DNA from: Porphyromonas crevioricanis
Lineage (GTDB): Bacteria > Bacteroidota > Bacteroidia > Bacteroidales > Porphyromonadaceae
NCBI RefSeq assembly: GCF_900167225.1
Contig: NZ_FUXH01000015.1
Coordinates: 1 to 46,904 of the forward strand
Direction: 5' to 3'
Length of the DNA stretch: 46,904 bases
This document shows, piece by piece, positions 8,406 to 17,055 of this stretch. A program made the position numbers and the translations under genes. Positions within the stretch are counted from its first letter, which is position 1; the number at the start of each line of letters is the position of its first letter. The notes beneath the pieces are model-generated. The model ran no database searches and was not told the DNA's origin. It worked only from the letters and a program-made list of their open reading frames with translations.

Positions 8406-10544
8406 ATGGAACTTTACAACCAATTTAAGAACCTTCGCCCTCAGCCCAAGGGCGTGCTCGGTCGTTCCACTTTGTACCTTATGTTGCTTCTGTGTCTGGG
8501 GCAGCTGCTGGGAGGTGCGTTGCTCATCCCCACTCGGGCTCATGCAGAGGACTACGCCGGTCTGGCAGGCAACGAAGAGATTCGGAGTATCTCTGATGAG
8601 TATCCCGATGATTTGCCCATGACAGAGGATAAGACAATTAAGATGACCTTCCATCGTGCTGCTGGAGAGCAGATTGTCCTTGATATTTCAGGTACCGAGG
8701 GCGAATTTGTTGTGGAAGGTGTGCTGGAAGATGCTCCGTACACGGGACGGAGAACTTATACCCTTACAGAAGACAAGGTCGTTATTCGAGGCGATATTAC
8801 GGCTTTGGACTGCAAAGGCAACAATTTATCCACTCTTGAGGCCATCGGGGGCGACAAATTGATACGTATAGACTGTTCTGGCAATCAACTCAAATCATTG
8901 GTAATCGTCAATCAGTCAGCTCTTACCCATCTCTTTTGCCAACGAAATTATTTGTTGGAGCTTGAGATTGTGAACAGCCCGAACTTACAGCGTATAGACT
9001 GCTATGAGAATTGGATTAGGGGCGACTTTATGACTAACCTGATTAGGCATTTGCCTGCTCGCTCTACTCCGGGTGTGCTCTTAGCTGTAAACAGTCTGTC
9101 CCCTCTTCCGGATAAAGAAAATACTTGCTTCAAGAATGATGTTGTTCTTGCCCGGAGTTTGGGTTGGATTGTGAAAGACTATTTGGCTGGTGAAAACAAT
9201 GGAGATGGAGTCCCCTATGCAGGCAATGACCCTATTTACTTCCCTGTGACGATTGCACCTACCGAGCATGGACGTGTTTGGATAGACAACCCGGATCCTT
9301 CAAGGATTCAAAAAGACGATGCGGTTGTGGTGCATACCGAAGCTGAGCAGGGGTACGAATTGTCGGAGTTGACAGCCAACGGAAAGGATATCAAGAGGTA
9401 TCCTGTTTTCTATATTTCCGAGCCAACGAGAGTGGAGGCTACTTTCAAACTTGCCGGAATTTATTCTGTTTCCCTGCTTCCGATAGAAGGTAAGGGGGAG
9501 GTCTTCATAGAGGGCGCGGAGGATTTGACCAGAGTACCTGCCCAAACACAATTGAAGGTTAAGTGTAAACCTGCCTTGGGATACCGGTTATCTGCTGTGT
9601 ATGCCGGAAATGAAAATATTACCCGTATCTGCTCCTTTGCTGTGAACGAAGATACAGAGGTGCGAGTTGTTTTCCAGGAAGCACAACCCTATGAAGATTA
9701 CATCGAGATCGGTCGTGCATTTACCGGCCCTCTCAACCTCACGATTGGGCAGAATATGGCTACCGTTATGCCAGAAGTGCAGGGTGGAAAGATTAGGGAA
9801 GTCCATTATGACCAAATGATTATCGATGCCGAGGAGAATGTCATACGCATCAGTGCTATGATCGAAAAGTTTGCTTGCCCCTCTGTTCAGGCCAATAGCC
9901 TGAATGTTACCCATGCCAGACTTTTGATTGATTTGAATTGTGCACAGAACGACTTGGATCGTTTGGATTTGAGTGGTAATCAGTTGCTTACGAAGCTTAG
10001 TTGCGAAGGTAACAAACTTTCCCAACTGGACTTTACAAATTGTCCGAAGCTCCGTTTCGTGAATGTGTGTCGCAATCAAATTGCCGGCAATGACATGGAT
10101 CGGCTTATCAGCAGCCTTCCTGTTCGGACTGCCGAGGATCAGGCTCAGTTGATTGTGGTAGACGAGTCGTTCCCGAACGAAGGCAACGAGTGTCTGTCCG
10201 AACAGGTTGCCAGAGCCAAAGCCAAAGGATGGCAGGTCTATAACTATAACGGAGGTGAGCAGGATGCGCAGCTTTATGTAGGGGGAGAGAATAAGAATAC
10301 TCGCTCTGTGAATTCTTTGTCCGAAGGAAGATTGCGTTGCTATCCCAATCCGACGGGAAGTGATGTTACCATTGAGGGAGCTGCTCCGAATACGCTTATT
10401 CAGTTGATAAGCCCGACAGGAGCTGCCATTTACTCCGGACGGACAAATCTTGATGGAGAGGCTCGAGTATATCTTGTCGATTTCCCAGCTGGAGAGTACA
10501 TCTTGCGTATCGGTAAGGAGGTGCGTGTTATCATCAAGAGGTGA
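8406..10544 (+). CDS. Leucine-rich-repeat surface protein with T9SS C-terminal domain, two tandem LRR modules
   Basis: This 712-residue protein begins with a long signal peptide (hydrophobic STLYLMLLLCLGQLLGG, probable cleavage after AHA near residue 47). Module A (about 75-255) has short LRRs of the form LxxIDCSGNQLKSL and ends in N-x-C, then A, then GW. Residues about 278-425 carry two beta repeats (APTEHGRVWI and LPIEGKGEVFIEGAE) resembling divergent InlB B-repeats. Module B (about 430-635) repeats the LRR plan (LDLSGNQLLTKLSCEGNKLSQLDF, SSLPVR, NECLSEQVARAKAKGW). The end (about 641-712) is a type IX secretion sorting domain with YPNPTGSDV and a GEYILRIGKEVRVIIKR ending. It is therefore likely exported and attached to the outer surface. 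P. gingivalis InlJ is a comparable LRR/T9SS protein, but identity with it was not established. A smaller single-module relative lies at 33039. Confidence 0.82.
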   Translation: MELYNQFKNLRPQPKGVLGRSTLYLMLLLCLGQLLGGALLIPTRAHAEDYAGLAGNEEIRSISDEYPDDLPMTEDKTIKMTFHRAAGEQIVLDISGTEGEFVVEGVLEDAPYTGRRTYTLTEDKVVIRGDITALDCKGNNLSTLEAIGGDKLIRIDCSGNQLKSLVIVNQSALTHLFCQRNYLLELEIVNSPNLQRIDCYENWIRGDFMTNLIRHLPARSTPGVLLAVNSLSPLPDKENTCFKNDVVLARSLGWIVKDYLAGENNGDGVPYAGNDPIYFPVTIAPTEHGRVWIDNPDPSRIQKDDAVVVHTEAEQGYELSELTANGKDIKRYPVFYISEPTRVEATFKLAGIYSVSLLPIEGKGEVFIEGAEDLTRVPAQTQLKVKCKPALGYRLSAVYAGNENITRICSFAVNEDTEVRVVFQEAQPYEDYIEIGRAFTGPLNLTIGQNMATVMPEVQGGKIREVHYDQMIIDAEENVIRISAMIEKFACPSVQANSLNVTHARLLIDLNCAQNDLDRLDLSGNQLLTKLSCEGNKLSQLDFTNCPKLRFVNVCRNQIAGNDMDRLISSLPVRTAEDQAQLIVVDESFPNEGNECLSEQVARAKAKGWQVYNYNGGEQDAQLYVGGENKNTRSVNSLSEGRLRCYPNPTGSDVTIEGAAPNTLIQLISPTGAAIYSGRTNLDGEARVYLVDFPAGEYILRIGKEVRVIIKR

Positions 10545-10677
10545 GTCAATGTCCCCTATCGGACTATTATCCCTCCCTTCCAATTTGTTTGGAGATTTTT
10601 CTCTCGGGAGGATCTGGGGCTTTCTACACCGGATTGACATAGGCAACAACATCCTTGTTGTTCATAAGGCTGAAGCG

Positions 10678-10718
10678 ACGGCTCAAGGGATGAGTAATTC
10701 CTTGGGCCGTTTTCCTTT
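10678..10718 (+). terminator. Rho-independent terminator downstream of the LRR gene
   Basis: ACGGCTCAAGG (10678-10688) pairs with CCTTGGGCCGT (10700-10710) with one G-T pair. The sequence TTTTCCTTTT follows. It lies about 130 bp after the stop codon. Confidence 0.75.
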
Positions 10719-10979
10719 TCGTCAGGGAATGAATGTTGGTAGAAAAATCAATGACTGGCCTGAAAAAACTTGTTGGGTAGGGTACGGCTGTCTCCTAAAA
10801 GAAGATGGATTTGCCGTCGATTTAGTGAACTGGACTATTGCTTAAGTTTATATGTTTTGTAAAAAATGGATTGCGGAAAAATGGAGGAAAATAAGCCACA
10901 TAGACAGATGAATATTCCTTCCCTTCGTAGGAATCTTATAGGACTCTCAAAATTCCCTATTCATCGGTGTTCTGAAAGG

Positions 10980-11072
10980 GCAAAATTCTCTCCTATATGA
11001 AATTTTGCTAACACAGGAGAGAATAATATTTTTCTGAGGAGAGAATTTTCTTTTTCTCCCGTGTTAGCAAAA
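10980..11072. repeat. Cluster of overlapping inverted repeats
   Basis: Three pairings are visible: GCAAAATT (10980-10987) with AATTTTGC (11001-11008); AAAATTCTCTCCT (10982-10994) with AGGAGAGAATTTT (11037-11049); and TTTTGCTAACAC (11003-11014) with GTGTTAGCAAAA (11061-11072). They share bases or interleave, so they cannot all form as simple hairpins. GGAGAGAAT also occurs directly repeated at 11016 and 11038. It may be a mobile-element remnant or an RNA structure. Confidence 0.6.
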
Positions 11073-11270
11073 AACGACTCCGCTCAGCATCAAAAAGAGG
11101 TGAGAAAAAGCAACTAAAAAGGCCATGATTTGAGCAGAAAAACGGAATAAAACAGAAACAGATAAATGCAAAAATAAACAGGGGTAAACATGGTGGTATA
11201 ACGCATAAAATCTCTATTGAGGCTGTTGTATGAAGAGCTGATTGTCACATTGTGCAAGGGGGCATAAAAC

Positions 11271-11298
11271 GAAAAAAGCCCGTCTTGTGCAGACGGGC
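11271..11298 (-). terminator. Rho-independent terminator of the glutaminyl cyclase-sufE operon
   Basis: Read on the minus strand, GCCCGTCT (11298-11291) pairs with AGACGGGC (11285-11278), with a 5-nt loop. A run of T follows (A-run 11272-11277 on the plus strand). It lies 29 nt past the sufE stop. Confidence 0.9.
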
Positions 11299-11326
11299 AA
11301 GTTGAGGTAGATAATCTATATGTCAA

Positions 11327-11752
11327 TTAGGCTTGGCTGAAAGCTACAGCATAATATTTCATTTGCTTGAGCATAGCCAACAAACCGTTGGAACGAGTGG
11401 GGGACAAGTGTTCGCTTAATCCCATTTTCTGTATAAAGTAAAGGTCTGCTTCTGCGATTTCTTTGGCTGTCCGATTGTCCAATACTCTCAATAGGAGTGC
11501 TACCAGTCCTTTGACAATAAGTGCATCGCTATCAGCTCGGAAGTGCAAGCGACCATCACGCATCTCGGCTACGATCCATACCCGGCTTTGACAACCTTCG
11601 ATAAGCATTTCGGGCTTCTTCTCCTCATCTTTGAGTCCTTCCAGGTTGGAACCCAGATCGATCAGGAGGGCATATTTGTCCATCCAATCGTCGAAGGCTC
11701 CAAATTCCTCTACTATTTTGTCTTGTACTTCGTTGATCGATTTCTTATCCAT
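11327..11752 (-). CDS. sufE: SufE-family cysteine desulfuration protein
   Basis: SufE accepts persulfide sulfur from the cysteine desulfurase SufS and passes it to the SufB scaffold for iron-sulfur cluster assembly. The 141-residue protein shows the family plan: IVEEFGAFDDWMDKYALLIDLG, then IEGCQSRVWI, where the Cys (about residue 54) is the sulfur-accepting residue. GLVALLLRVLDNRTAKEI and the C-terminal LSPTRSNGLLAMLKQMK follow. It lies 11 nt downstream of the glutaminyl cyclase gene in the same orientation. No sufS or sufBCD is in the window, so it is separated from its partner genes. Confidence 0.92.
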   Translation of the reverse strand: MDKKSINEVQDKIVEEFGAFDDWMDKYALLIDLGSNLEGLKDEEKKPEMLIEGCQSRVWIVAEMRDGRLHFRADSDALIVKGLVALLLRVLDNRTAKEIAEADLYFIQKMGLSEHLSPTRSNGLLAMLKQMKYYAVAFSQA

Positions 11753-11763
11753 TGGTATCCTGA

Positions 11764-12789
11764 TTATTGTTTTTCTTCATCTATTATAGCTTTCACTGTT
11801 TTACCCACAGCTTCGAGGGTTTGCCGATCTATTATGTCCATATTGTCGTTCATGGTATGCCAATAGTGACCAAACCCTTTTTCTCTACCCGGATCGTAGT
11901 TGACAATGTTGGCTATACGTATGTTGCGGTGTCTTTGCACGGGTACATGATCGTCTGTTAGATAGCCTCCACTGGCGTGGACAAAGTATTTGCCATATCC
12001 CAGGCTTGCGGCTTTATCCCAGATTTTGGATACTACCATGGGGGCATAGTCGCGAGAGAATCCCTCCCAATAGAATTTGGCCTCTTTGGCTCCTACCATG
12101 TCCAGTAAGATGCCATATTCGGCTTTGTAGTCTTTTGTATGTGGATTTTTTGCCCAGTAGTCGGATCCGAGACACCACGAATTTTCCTCATTGGAGCTAC
12201 CATAGTCCTCTACATCGAAAAGAACAATGTCGATGCCTATCGCAGGGGAGACCAATCCCCATTGTCGAGCCAACTCCAGTAGTACACCTACTCCACTGGC
12301 TCCGTCATCAGCTCCCGATATGGGTTTGTTGTGGTTGGCAGTATTGGAATCCTGATCGGCAAAGGGGCGCGAATCCCAGTGAGCAGCCAACAGAATACGA
12401 CGGGTCGCAGCCTCGTTGTAAACCCCTATGATATTGTGGCAGGGCAACATTTTCCCATCAAAGCTCTTTACTTGTGTTTTTTGCAGAATTACTTTTGCTC
12501 CTGATTGTTCCAATTGGGCTTGTAGCCAATCCGAACATTTTTGCCATGCTTCCGTCCCTGGGACACGTGGCCCGAACGATACTTGATGTGCAATATAGCG
12601 GTAGGCACTGTCTGCATCGAAGAGAATAGTTGAGCGGACACTGTCTTGTGGATCGATAGAGCCGGTGTCATCGACCTTTTTGCTGTTCTTGCTTTGGCAA
12701 CTACCCAGCAGTAGAGCCACTGCGAATGTGCAGACATAGAGAAGAGCCAGGGGTACCTGTCGGACGTGGAGATAAAAGGAATTTGTCAT
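11764..12789 (-). CDS. Glutaminyl cyclase lipoprotein (M28 peptidase fold)
   Basis: This 341-residue protein converts N-terminal glutamine to pyroglutamate on exported proteins, as described for P. gingivalis PgQC. It has a lipoprotein signal (LALLYVCTFAVALLLGSC, Cys31) and so should be membrane-anchored in the periplasm. Metal and active-site motifs of the QC/M28 fold are seen: SGADDGASG (zinc Asp), FDVEDYG (Glu) and TDDHVPV (His), with HNIIG and AAHWDSRPF upstream. The ATG at 12789 was preferred over 12894 because a minus-strand -7 box lies between them and the signal peptide starts here. An M28 aminopeptidase is the alternative reading, but the sequence closely follows what I recall of PgQC. 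Confidence 0.88.
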   Translation of the reverse strand: MTNSFYLHVRQVPLALLYVCTFAVALLLGSCQSKNSKKVDDTGSIDPQDSVRSTILFDADSAYRYIAHQVSFGPRVPGTEAWQKCSDWLQAQLEQSGAKVILQKTQVKSFDGKMLPCHNIIGVYNEAATRRILLAAHWDSRPFADQDSNTANHNKPISGADDGASGVGVLLELARQWGLVSPAIGIDIVLFDVEDYGSSNEENSWCLGSDYWAKNPHTKDYKAEYGILLDMVGAKEAKFYWEGFSRDYAPMVVSKIWDKAASLGYGKYFVHASGGYLTDDHVPVQRHRNIRIANIVNYDPGREKGFGHYWHTMNDNMDIIDRQTLEAVGKTVKAIIDEEKQ

Positions 12790-12848
12790 TCGGATTGTGT
12801 GTAAAGCTGTTTGAGATCTGCTATAACCTCGAATTATATTCATTCCGA

Positions 12849-12856
12849 CAAAGATA
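12849..12856 (-). promoter_or_regulatory. -7 box (TATCTTTG) for the glutaminyl cyclase-sufE operon
   Basis: It is an exact TAnnTTTG on the minus strand, placing the transcript start near 12842 and giving a leader of about 50 nt. It is divergent from the nusB promoter 66 bp away. No good -33 element was seen. Confidence 0.5.
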
Positions 12857-12896
12857 CACAAACACTTCAAGCTCAGGGAAGTTCTTTTTCTCAATC

Positions 12897-12929
12897 TTGC
12901 TCAAGTCTAATCCTTTTGCTTTAACTTTG
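12897..12929 (+). promoter_or_regulatory. Promoter of nusB
   Basis: TTG (12897-12899) and TAACTTTG (12922-12929) are separated by 22 bp, a good Bacteroidota promoter. The predicted start near 12936 lies upstream of the chosen nusB ATG at 12998. Confidence 0.65.
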
Positions 12930-12997
12930 TGCCGATTTGCCGAGAAGCAGTCCGAGCGATGTGGCTGCGGCATGACGTAATACAGCATAGACGAAAA

Positions 12998-14032
12998 ATG
13001 ATTAACCGAACCATCATTCGCACACGGGCTCTGCAAATAGCTTATGCATACCAACACCGCGAAATGGCCCCTATCCGAGCGATAGTAGAAGCACTTGAAC
13101 TAAGTCTCAAAGAGACGTACGAATTTTATCTTCACTTTCTTGGTCTACTCTCCGATTTGACAGATTTGCACTGCGAACTGCTCGAAGCACGCAAGCATAA
13201 GCATCTGGCTACAAAGGAGGATAAAAATCCAGATATGCGTCTAGCAAACAATAGTTTGGCTGTAAGGATGAGGCAGTCCCCCATACTGCAGGAGTACGCT
13301 TCTTCGGCTGTGGTGAATTGGCGTTCAAACGACTCGCTGCTGCGTCGTCTGCTGAATAAGCTATTGGCTTCTGATGCTTATCGCAATTATCTGTCTGCCG
13401 AACCTTCGATAGAGGCCGATACGACATTTTGGGCAGAGGTATATCGCGATTTGATCTTTTGTGACGAGGATGTGGCTGAGGAGCTTGAGGCTTACTCTCC
13501 TTTTTGGGATAACCCATTGCAAATCACAGAAAAATATGGCTGTGAGGAGATGCCCGATATCGAAACAATAGATGAGGCCGTTGAAGAGTTGAAAGCGCAG
13601 GGAAACTACCGATATGTTAGGGCTGATACGGTACCGGTAGAGATCGCCAAAGACTTTGTCTTGAAAACAATACGCAAAATGAAAGACAATGAAGGGCCGG
13701 ATAGCGGTATTTCACCTATGTATAAAGACCCTTCCGATCGGCAGTTCGCTATTGATCTGATTTCTCTGACAATAGAAAACGGACAAGACTACCGGCAAAA
13801 ATTGCAGTCTTACCTTATCAATTGGGATGGCGAGCGTGTAGCCGATATCGACATGCTTATCATGCAAATGGCAATGGTCGAAATATCCGAGATGGACGAA
13901 ATACCGGCCCACATTAGTATTAACGAATATATTGAACTGGCCAAAAGTTACTCCACCCCCAAAAGCTATGCTTTTATCAACGGAGTGCTCGACAAACTAG
14001 CTCAACAAATGGCAAAGAAAAAAAGTCGATAG
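12998..14032 (+). CDS. nusB: Transcription antitermination factor NusB, long Bacteroidota form
   Basis: NusB binds boxA RNA with NusE/S10 and keeps RNA polymerase processive on rRNA operons. The protein has about 344 residues against about 140 for the enterobacterial form. It begins with [22 protein letters not shown], the NusB first helix. The C-terminal half carries the recognisable core: [49 protein letters not shown], followed by [34 protein letters not shown]. The middle (about 70-220) is an insertion rich in charged helices. The ATG at 12998 was chosen because an upstream start at 12929 would overlap the promoter. typA follows after 15 nt. Confidence 0.9.
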   Translation: MINRTIIRTRALQIAYAYQHREMAPIRAIVEALELSLKETYEFYLHFLGLLSDLTDLHCELLEARKHKHLATKEDKNPDMRLANNSLAVRMRQSPILQEYASSAVVNWRSNDSLLRRLLNKLLASDAYRNYLSAEPSIEADTTFWAEVYRDLIFCDEDVAEELEAYSPFWDNPLQITEKYGCEEMPDIETIDEAVEELKAQGNYRYVRADTVPVEIAKDFVLKTIRKMKDNEGPDSGISPMYKDPSDRQFAIDLISLTIENGQDYRQKLQSYLINWDGERVADIDMLIMQMAMVEISEMDEIPAHISINEYIELAKSYSTPKSYAFINGVLDKLAQQMAKKKSR

Positions 14033-14047
14033 AGCAACCCTACATTT

Positions 14048-15850
14048 ATGCAAAACATCAGAAACATTGCTATCATCGCCCACGTAGACCATGGCAAAAC
14101 AACCTTGGTAGACAAAATGCTGCTGGCCGGTAAACTTTTCCGAGACGACAAAGCGGCCGAAGTAAGCACTTTCCTTGACAATAATGATTTGGAGCGCGAG
14201 CGAGGTATCACGATCCTATCCAAAAACGTGAGTATTCGCTATCGAGATTGCAAGATCAACATCATAGATACCCCGGGGCACTCCGACTTTGGCGGAGAAG
14301 TGGAGCGAGTACTCAATATGGCAGACGGATGTCTGTTGCTGGTGGATGCTTTTGAGGGGCCGATGCCACAAACGAGATTTGTGTTGCACAAAGCCATAGA
14401 AATGGGCTTGAAACCGATCGTTGTAATAAATAAGGTAGACAAGCCCAACTGTCGTCCGTCGGAAGTGCAGGAGATGGTGTTTGATTTGATGTTCAGCCTT
14501 GATGCCACTGAAGATCAGTTGGATTTCCCTACAATCTACGGCTCTGCCAAACAGGGTTGGATGAGTGCCGACTACAACAAGCCTACCGATAATATCGCTC
14601 CTCTGCTGGATGCTATCGTGGATCACATACCCCCTCCGTCTCAGCTGGAAGGCCCGGCGCAAATGCTGATTACCTCGCTTGATTATTCCAGCTATTTGGG
14701 ACGCATCGCTATCGGGCGTATACATAGAGGTACATTACGCAGTGGGCAGGAAATAGCTCTGTGCAAGAGAGACGGAACTGTGGTTAAGCAGCGGATTAAG
14801 GAACTGGATACCTTCGAAGGATTGGGACGAGCTGAAACAGCAGAAGTCTCTTCCGGAGATATCTGTGCGGTGGTGGGTCTGGAAGGTTTTGAGATTGGCG
14901 AAACAATAGCCGATGCGGCCCAGCCGGAAGCCTTGCAAGCCATTGCAGTAGACGAGCCTACGATGAGTATGCTCTTTACCATTAACAACTCTCCTTTCTA
15001 TGGTAAGGACGGTAAGTTCGTTACCAGCCGTCATATATACGAGCGACTGATGCGTGAGCTGGATAAGAACTTGGCATTGCGTGTAGAGCCTACCGATTCT
15101 GCCGATTCCTGGCTTGTTTATGGTCGAGGAGTGCTGCACCTCTCTGTCCTTATCGAGACAATGAGACGCGAGGGTTACGAATTGCAGGTTGGTCAGCCAC
15201 AGGTGATCATCAAAGAAATAGATGGCGAACGCTGTGAACCGATAGAGCAGCTCACTATCAATTTGCCTGAGGACTACTCCAGTCGTATTATCGACATGGT
15301 GACCAAGCGAAAAGGCGAGATGACCATGATGGATAGCAAGCAGGGACGAGTATTTTTGGAGTTCAAGATCCCTTCGCGTGGAATTATCGGTCTGAATAAT
15401 AATGTATTGACGGCTTCGGCCGGAGAGGCTGTTATGGCTCATCGTTTCCTCGGATTTGAACCTTGGAAAGGGGAGCTCGATCGTCGTGCCAATGGCTCTA
15501 TCATTGCTCTGGAGAGTGGGACAGCCTATGCTTATGCCCTCAATAATCTACAAAGTCGTGGTAAATTCTTTATCAGCCCTCAAGAAGAAGTCTATGCTGG
15601 TCAAGTGGTAGGTGAGCACACCAAGGAGGGAGACTTGGTCGTTAATGTTTGCAAGAGCAAGAAACTCACCAATATGCGAGCTTCGGGAAGTGACGACAAG
15701 GTTAGCTTGGCTCCCCCCATTGTGTTCAGTTTGGAGGATGCTTTGGAATACATCAAGGCAGACGAATATGTAGAAGTGACACCGCATGCCATGCGTATGC
15801 GTAAGATCATTCTGGACGAGACCGAGCGTAAGCGAGCCAATCGCAGTTGA
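14048..15850 (+). CDS. typA: Ribosome-binding GTPase TypA/BipA
   Basis: This translational GTPase of the EF-G/LepA group is involved in ribosome assembly and stress or cold adaptation. The 600-residue length is standard. G-domain motifs are [10 protein letters not shown] (P-loop), RGITILSKN (switch I), [11 protein letters not shown] (G3), NKVDKP (G4) and GSAKQGW (G5). Downstream, [29 protein letters not shown] is EF-G domain III/V-like. [22 protein letters not shown] and [20 protein letters not shown] form the BipA-specific C-terminal domain. It is 15 nt after nusB, so the two translation/transcription factors are probably co-expressed. Confidence 0.97.
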   Translation: MQNIRNIAIIAHVDHGKTTLVDKMLLAGKLFRDDKAAEVSTFLDNNDLERERGITILSKNVSIRYRDCKINIIDTPGHSDFGGEVERVLNMADGCLLLVDAFEGPMPQTRFVLHKAIEMGLKPIVVINKVDKPNCRPSEVQEMVFDLMFSLDATEDQLDFPTIYGSAKQGWMSADYNKPTDNIAPLLDAIVDHIPPPSQLEGPAQMLITSLDYSSYLGRIAIGRIHRGTLRSGQEIALCKRDGTVVKQRIKELDTFEGLGRAETAEVSSGDICAVVGLEGFEIGETIADAAQPEALQAIAVDEPTMSMLFTINNSPFYGKDGKFVTSRHIYERLMRELDKNLALRVEPTDSADSWLVYGRGVLHLSVLIETMRREGYELQVGQPQVIIKEIDGERCEPIEQLTINLPEDYSSRIIDMVTKRKGEMTMMDSKQGRVFLEFKIPSRGIIGLNNNVLTASAGEAVMAHRFLGFEPWKGELDRRANGSIIALESGTAYAYALNNLQSRGKFFISPQEEVYAGQVVGEHTKEGDLVVNVCKSKKLTNMRASGSDDKVSLAPPIVFSLEDALEYIKADEYVEVTPHAMRMRKIILDETERKRANRS

Positions 15851-16236
15851 TCGGCTTTCTATCGAAGACTCCCCTGGTTGCTTTTGCGGAGACGCAACAA
15901 AGAGGGGGCTGTGTCAAAATCCGAAAATAGATTTTCCAACTATCGAAAAGACACGAATGACATCTTAATCATACAAGAAAAAACCGCTATCAAATAGGAT
16001 TTTATCCTTTTTGGTAGCGGTTTTCCTATGCAAATGATAGTATCCTTTACTCCAAACTGAATTTTGACACTCCCTCCCTATTTAGGTGCGTTAGAATGCG
16101 CAGAACGCAAGGCACTAAGACCGAGGCTGAAGGGAGCATACTTAGAAGAAGTAACCGAAGCCGAATGTTGCAAGTAACACAGCAGTTTGCATATTAATGA
16201 CACACCGCCTTTTGTCGCAAAAAGGCTTATCTCAGA
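15851..16236. other. Gene-free region between typA and the CPBP protease gene
   Basis: Besides the MITE-like block, a compact hairpin TTGCG-GAGA-CGCAA lies at about 15883-15896. A G/A-rich conserved-looking stretch (about 16086-16200) carries GCGCAGAACGCAAGGC. No open frame with family resemblance is present. Both flanking genes end here, typA from the left and the protease from the right. Confidence 0.5.
15905..16209. mobile_element. Candidate MITE-like repeat block
   Basis: GAGGGGGCTGTGTCAAAAT (15904-15922 region) is matched in inverted orientation by ATTTTGACACTCCCTCCCT near 16063-16081, with 10 exact bases (GTGTCAAAAT) and partly matching G-rich ends. This gives an element of about 175 bp. 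A second possible outer end is ATTAATGACACACCGCC near 16193-16209. Inside, AACCGCTATCAAA (15982-15994) pairs with TTTGGTAGCGGTT (16010-16022), which may double as a bidirectional terminator. No protein is encoded. The identity as a MITE is inferred from the terminal repeats only. Confidence 0.5.
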
Positions 16237-16974
16237 TCAGCTGGCACCTCGCATTAGCAGTATTGCCACCATGTTGTTTATTAGGTGCAGCAGTATAGCC
16301 ATACCAATACCGCGGCGTATGCGTATATAGGCCAGATAATATCCAAATAGGAATATAGGAGCAATACAGAGCAGGTAGACAGGTAGGCCAATCCATTCAA
16401 AAGTTTCTAGATTGCCTAAGTGAGCCAGCCCGAAAAGCAGACTGAACAAGACCACGATGCTTCCTTTGTATCGCCCTATCTGTGGCATACTACGCCTAAA
16501 TCCCCAGTAGAAACAAAATCCTAATACAAGGATAAGGATTGCAAAAGAGAGTTGGAAAGAGAGAGGAGTCAATCTCAAGGGCCCTACAGCGCAGTATAGT
16601 AGACTACTGCTTAGGCACAGAGCCAGAGGGGTCGGTTTGAGGTTGAGACCATAGCGGAATGCAAATTCTTCCAGTGCTGGAGCTATTAGTATGGCAAACA
16701 CGGACAATAGCCATTTCTCTGCAATTTTGTGGTTGTACCCTAACATCTGCTCAGCCGGATTGATTGTATTGTAGGTGGAGGCAATCCATTCTCCCCAAGA
16801 CAGAGCTATAGGTCTGCAGATAGCTCCCAGAATAATGATGGACAAGAATATGGTCAGGATCTCCAACGAGAGATTGAGCATTCTTTGCCGTCTTTGTGGA
16901 GCTACTCCCTCTACAGAATAGACTGTTGAGGGGTGAGGTAGAAAGTTTATTAGTGGCTTAATCGTTCCCTTCAT
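16237..16974 (-). CDS. CPBP-family intramembrane glutamic endopeptidase
   Basis: This 245-residue polytopic membrane protein of the CAAX-protease/bacteriocin-processing (Abi) family has six to seven hydrophobic segments. The family motifs are present: APALEEFAFRYGL (EExxxR), LLFGLAHLGN (FxxxH) and ILLHLINNMVA (HxxxN). These residues form the glutamate-based intramembrane active site. The substrate is unknown. The start is uncertain: the ATG at 16974 gives a 31-residue cytoplasmic lead, while an internal ATG at 16881 would start right at the first membrane helix. A -7 box at 16983-16990 leaves almost no leader for the first option. Confidence 0.85.
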   Translation of the reverse strand: MKGTIKPLINFLPHPSTVYSVEGVAPQRRQRMLNLSLEILTIFLSIIILGAICRPIALSWGEWIASTYNTINPAEQMLGYNHKIAEKWLLSVFAILIAPALEEFAFRYGLNLKPTPLALCLSSSLLYCAVGPLRLTPLSFQLSFAILILVLGFCFYWGFRRSMPQIGRYKGSIVVLFSLLFGLAHLGNLETFEWIGLPVYLLCIAPIFLFGYYLAYIRIRRGIGMAILLHLINNMVAILLMRGAS

Positions 16975-16982
16975 GACAGAGG

Positions 16983-16990
16983 CAAAAATA
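16983..16990 (-). promoter_or_regulatory. -7 box (TATTTTTG) inside the hbd terminator T-tract
   Basis: It is an exact TAnnTTTG on the minus strand, located where the upstream terminator's T-run ends. It is 9 bp before the annotated ATG of the CPBP protease gene. Confidence 0.4.
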
Positions 16991-17028
16991 AAAAAACGGG
17001 CTGCAACATCAATTTGCAGCCCGTTTTT
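16986..17028 (-). terminator. Rho-independent terminator of hbd
   Basis: AAAAACGGGCTGCAA (16992-17006) and TTGCAGCCCGTTTTT (17014-17028) form a 15-bp perfect stem with a 7-nt loop. On the minus strand it runs into TTTTTTTATTTTTG. Confidence 0.93.
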
Positions 17029-17055
17029 AATCTAACTCTGCCTCTAAATGGAGCT

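Larger units (their letters stand above)
10545..11270. other. Gene-free region between the LRR gene and the sufE terminator
   Basis: A 131-codon open frame overlaps the LRR gene and runs to 10845, but it shows no family resemblance and looks like a shadow. The stretch holds a small hairpin AACAAC/GTTGTT (10647-10664), a terminator (10678-10718) and a cluster of inverted repeats at 10980-11072. A minus-strand TATTTTTG box lies at 11169-11176. Confidence 0.55.

Noticed and set aside
9588-10652. 354-codon minus-strand open frame opposite the LRR gene
   Set aside because: It lies wholly antisense to a well-supported gene, and its translation has no recognisable domain.
10545-10845. Open frame continuing past the LRR gene (131 codons from 10450)
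   Set aside because: It starts inside the LRR gene in another frame, crosses a good terminator and shows no domain or signal.
11764-12789. Plain M28 aminopeptidase call
   Set aside because: The fold is shared, but the metal-site arrangement and overall sequence follow the glutaminyl cyclase group; kept only as an alternative.
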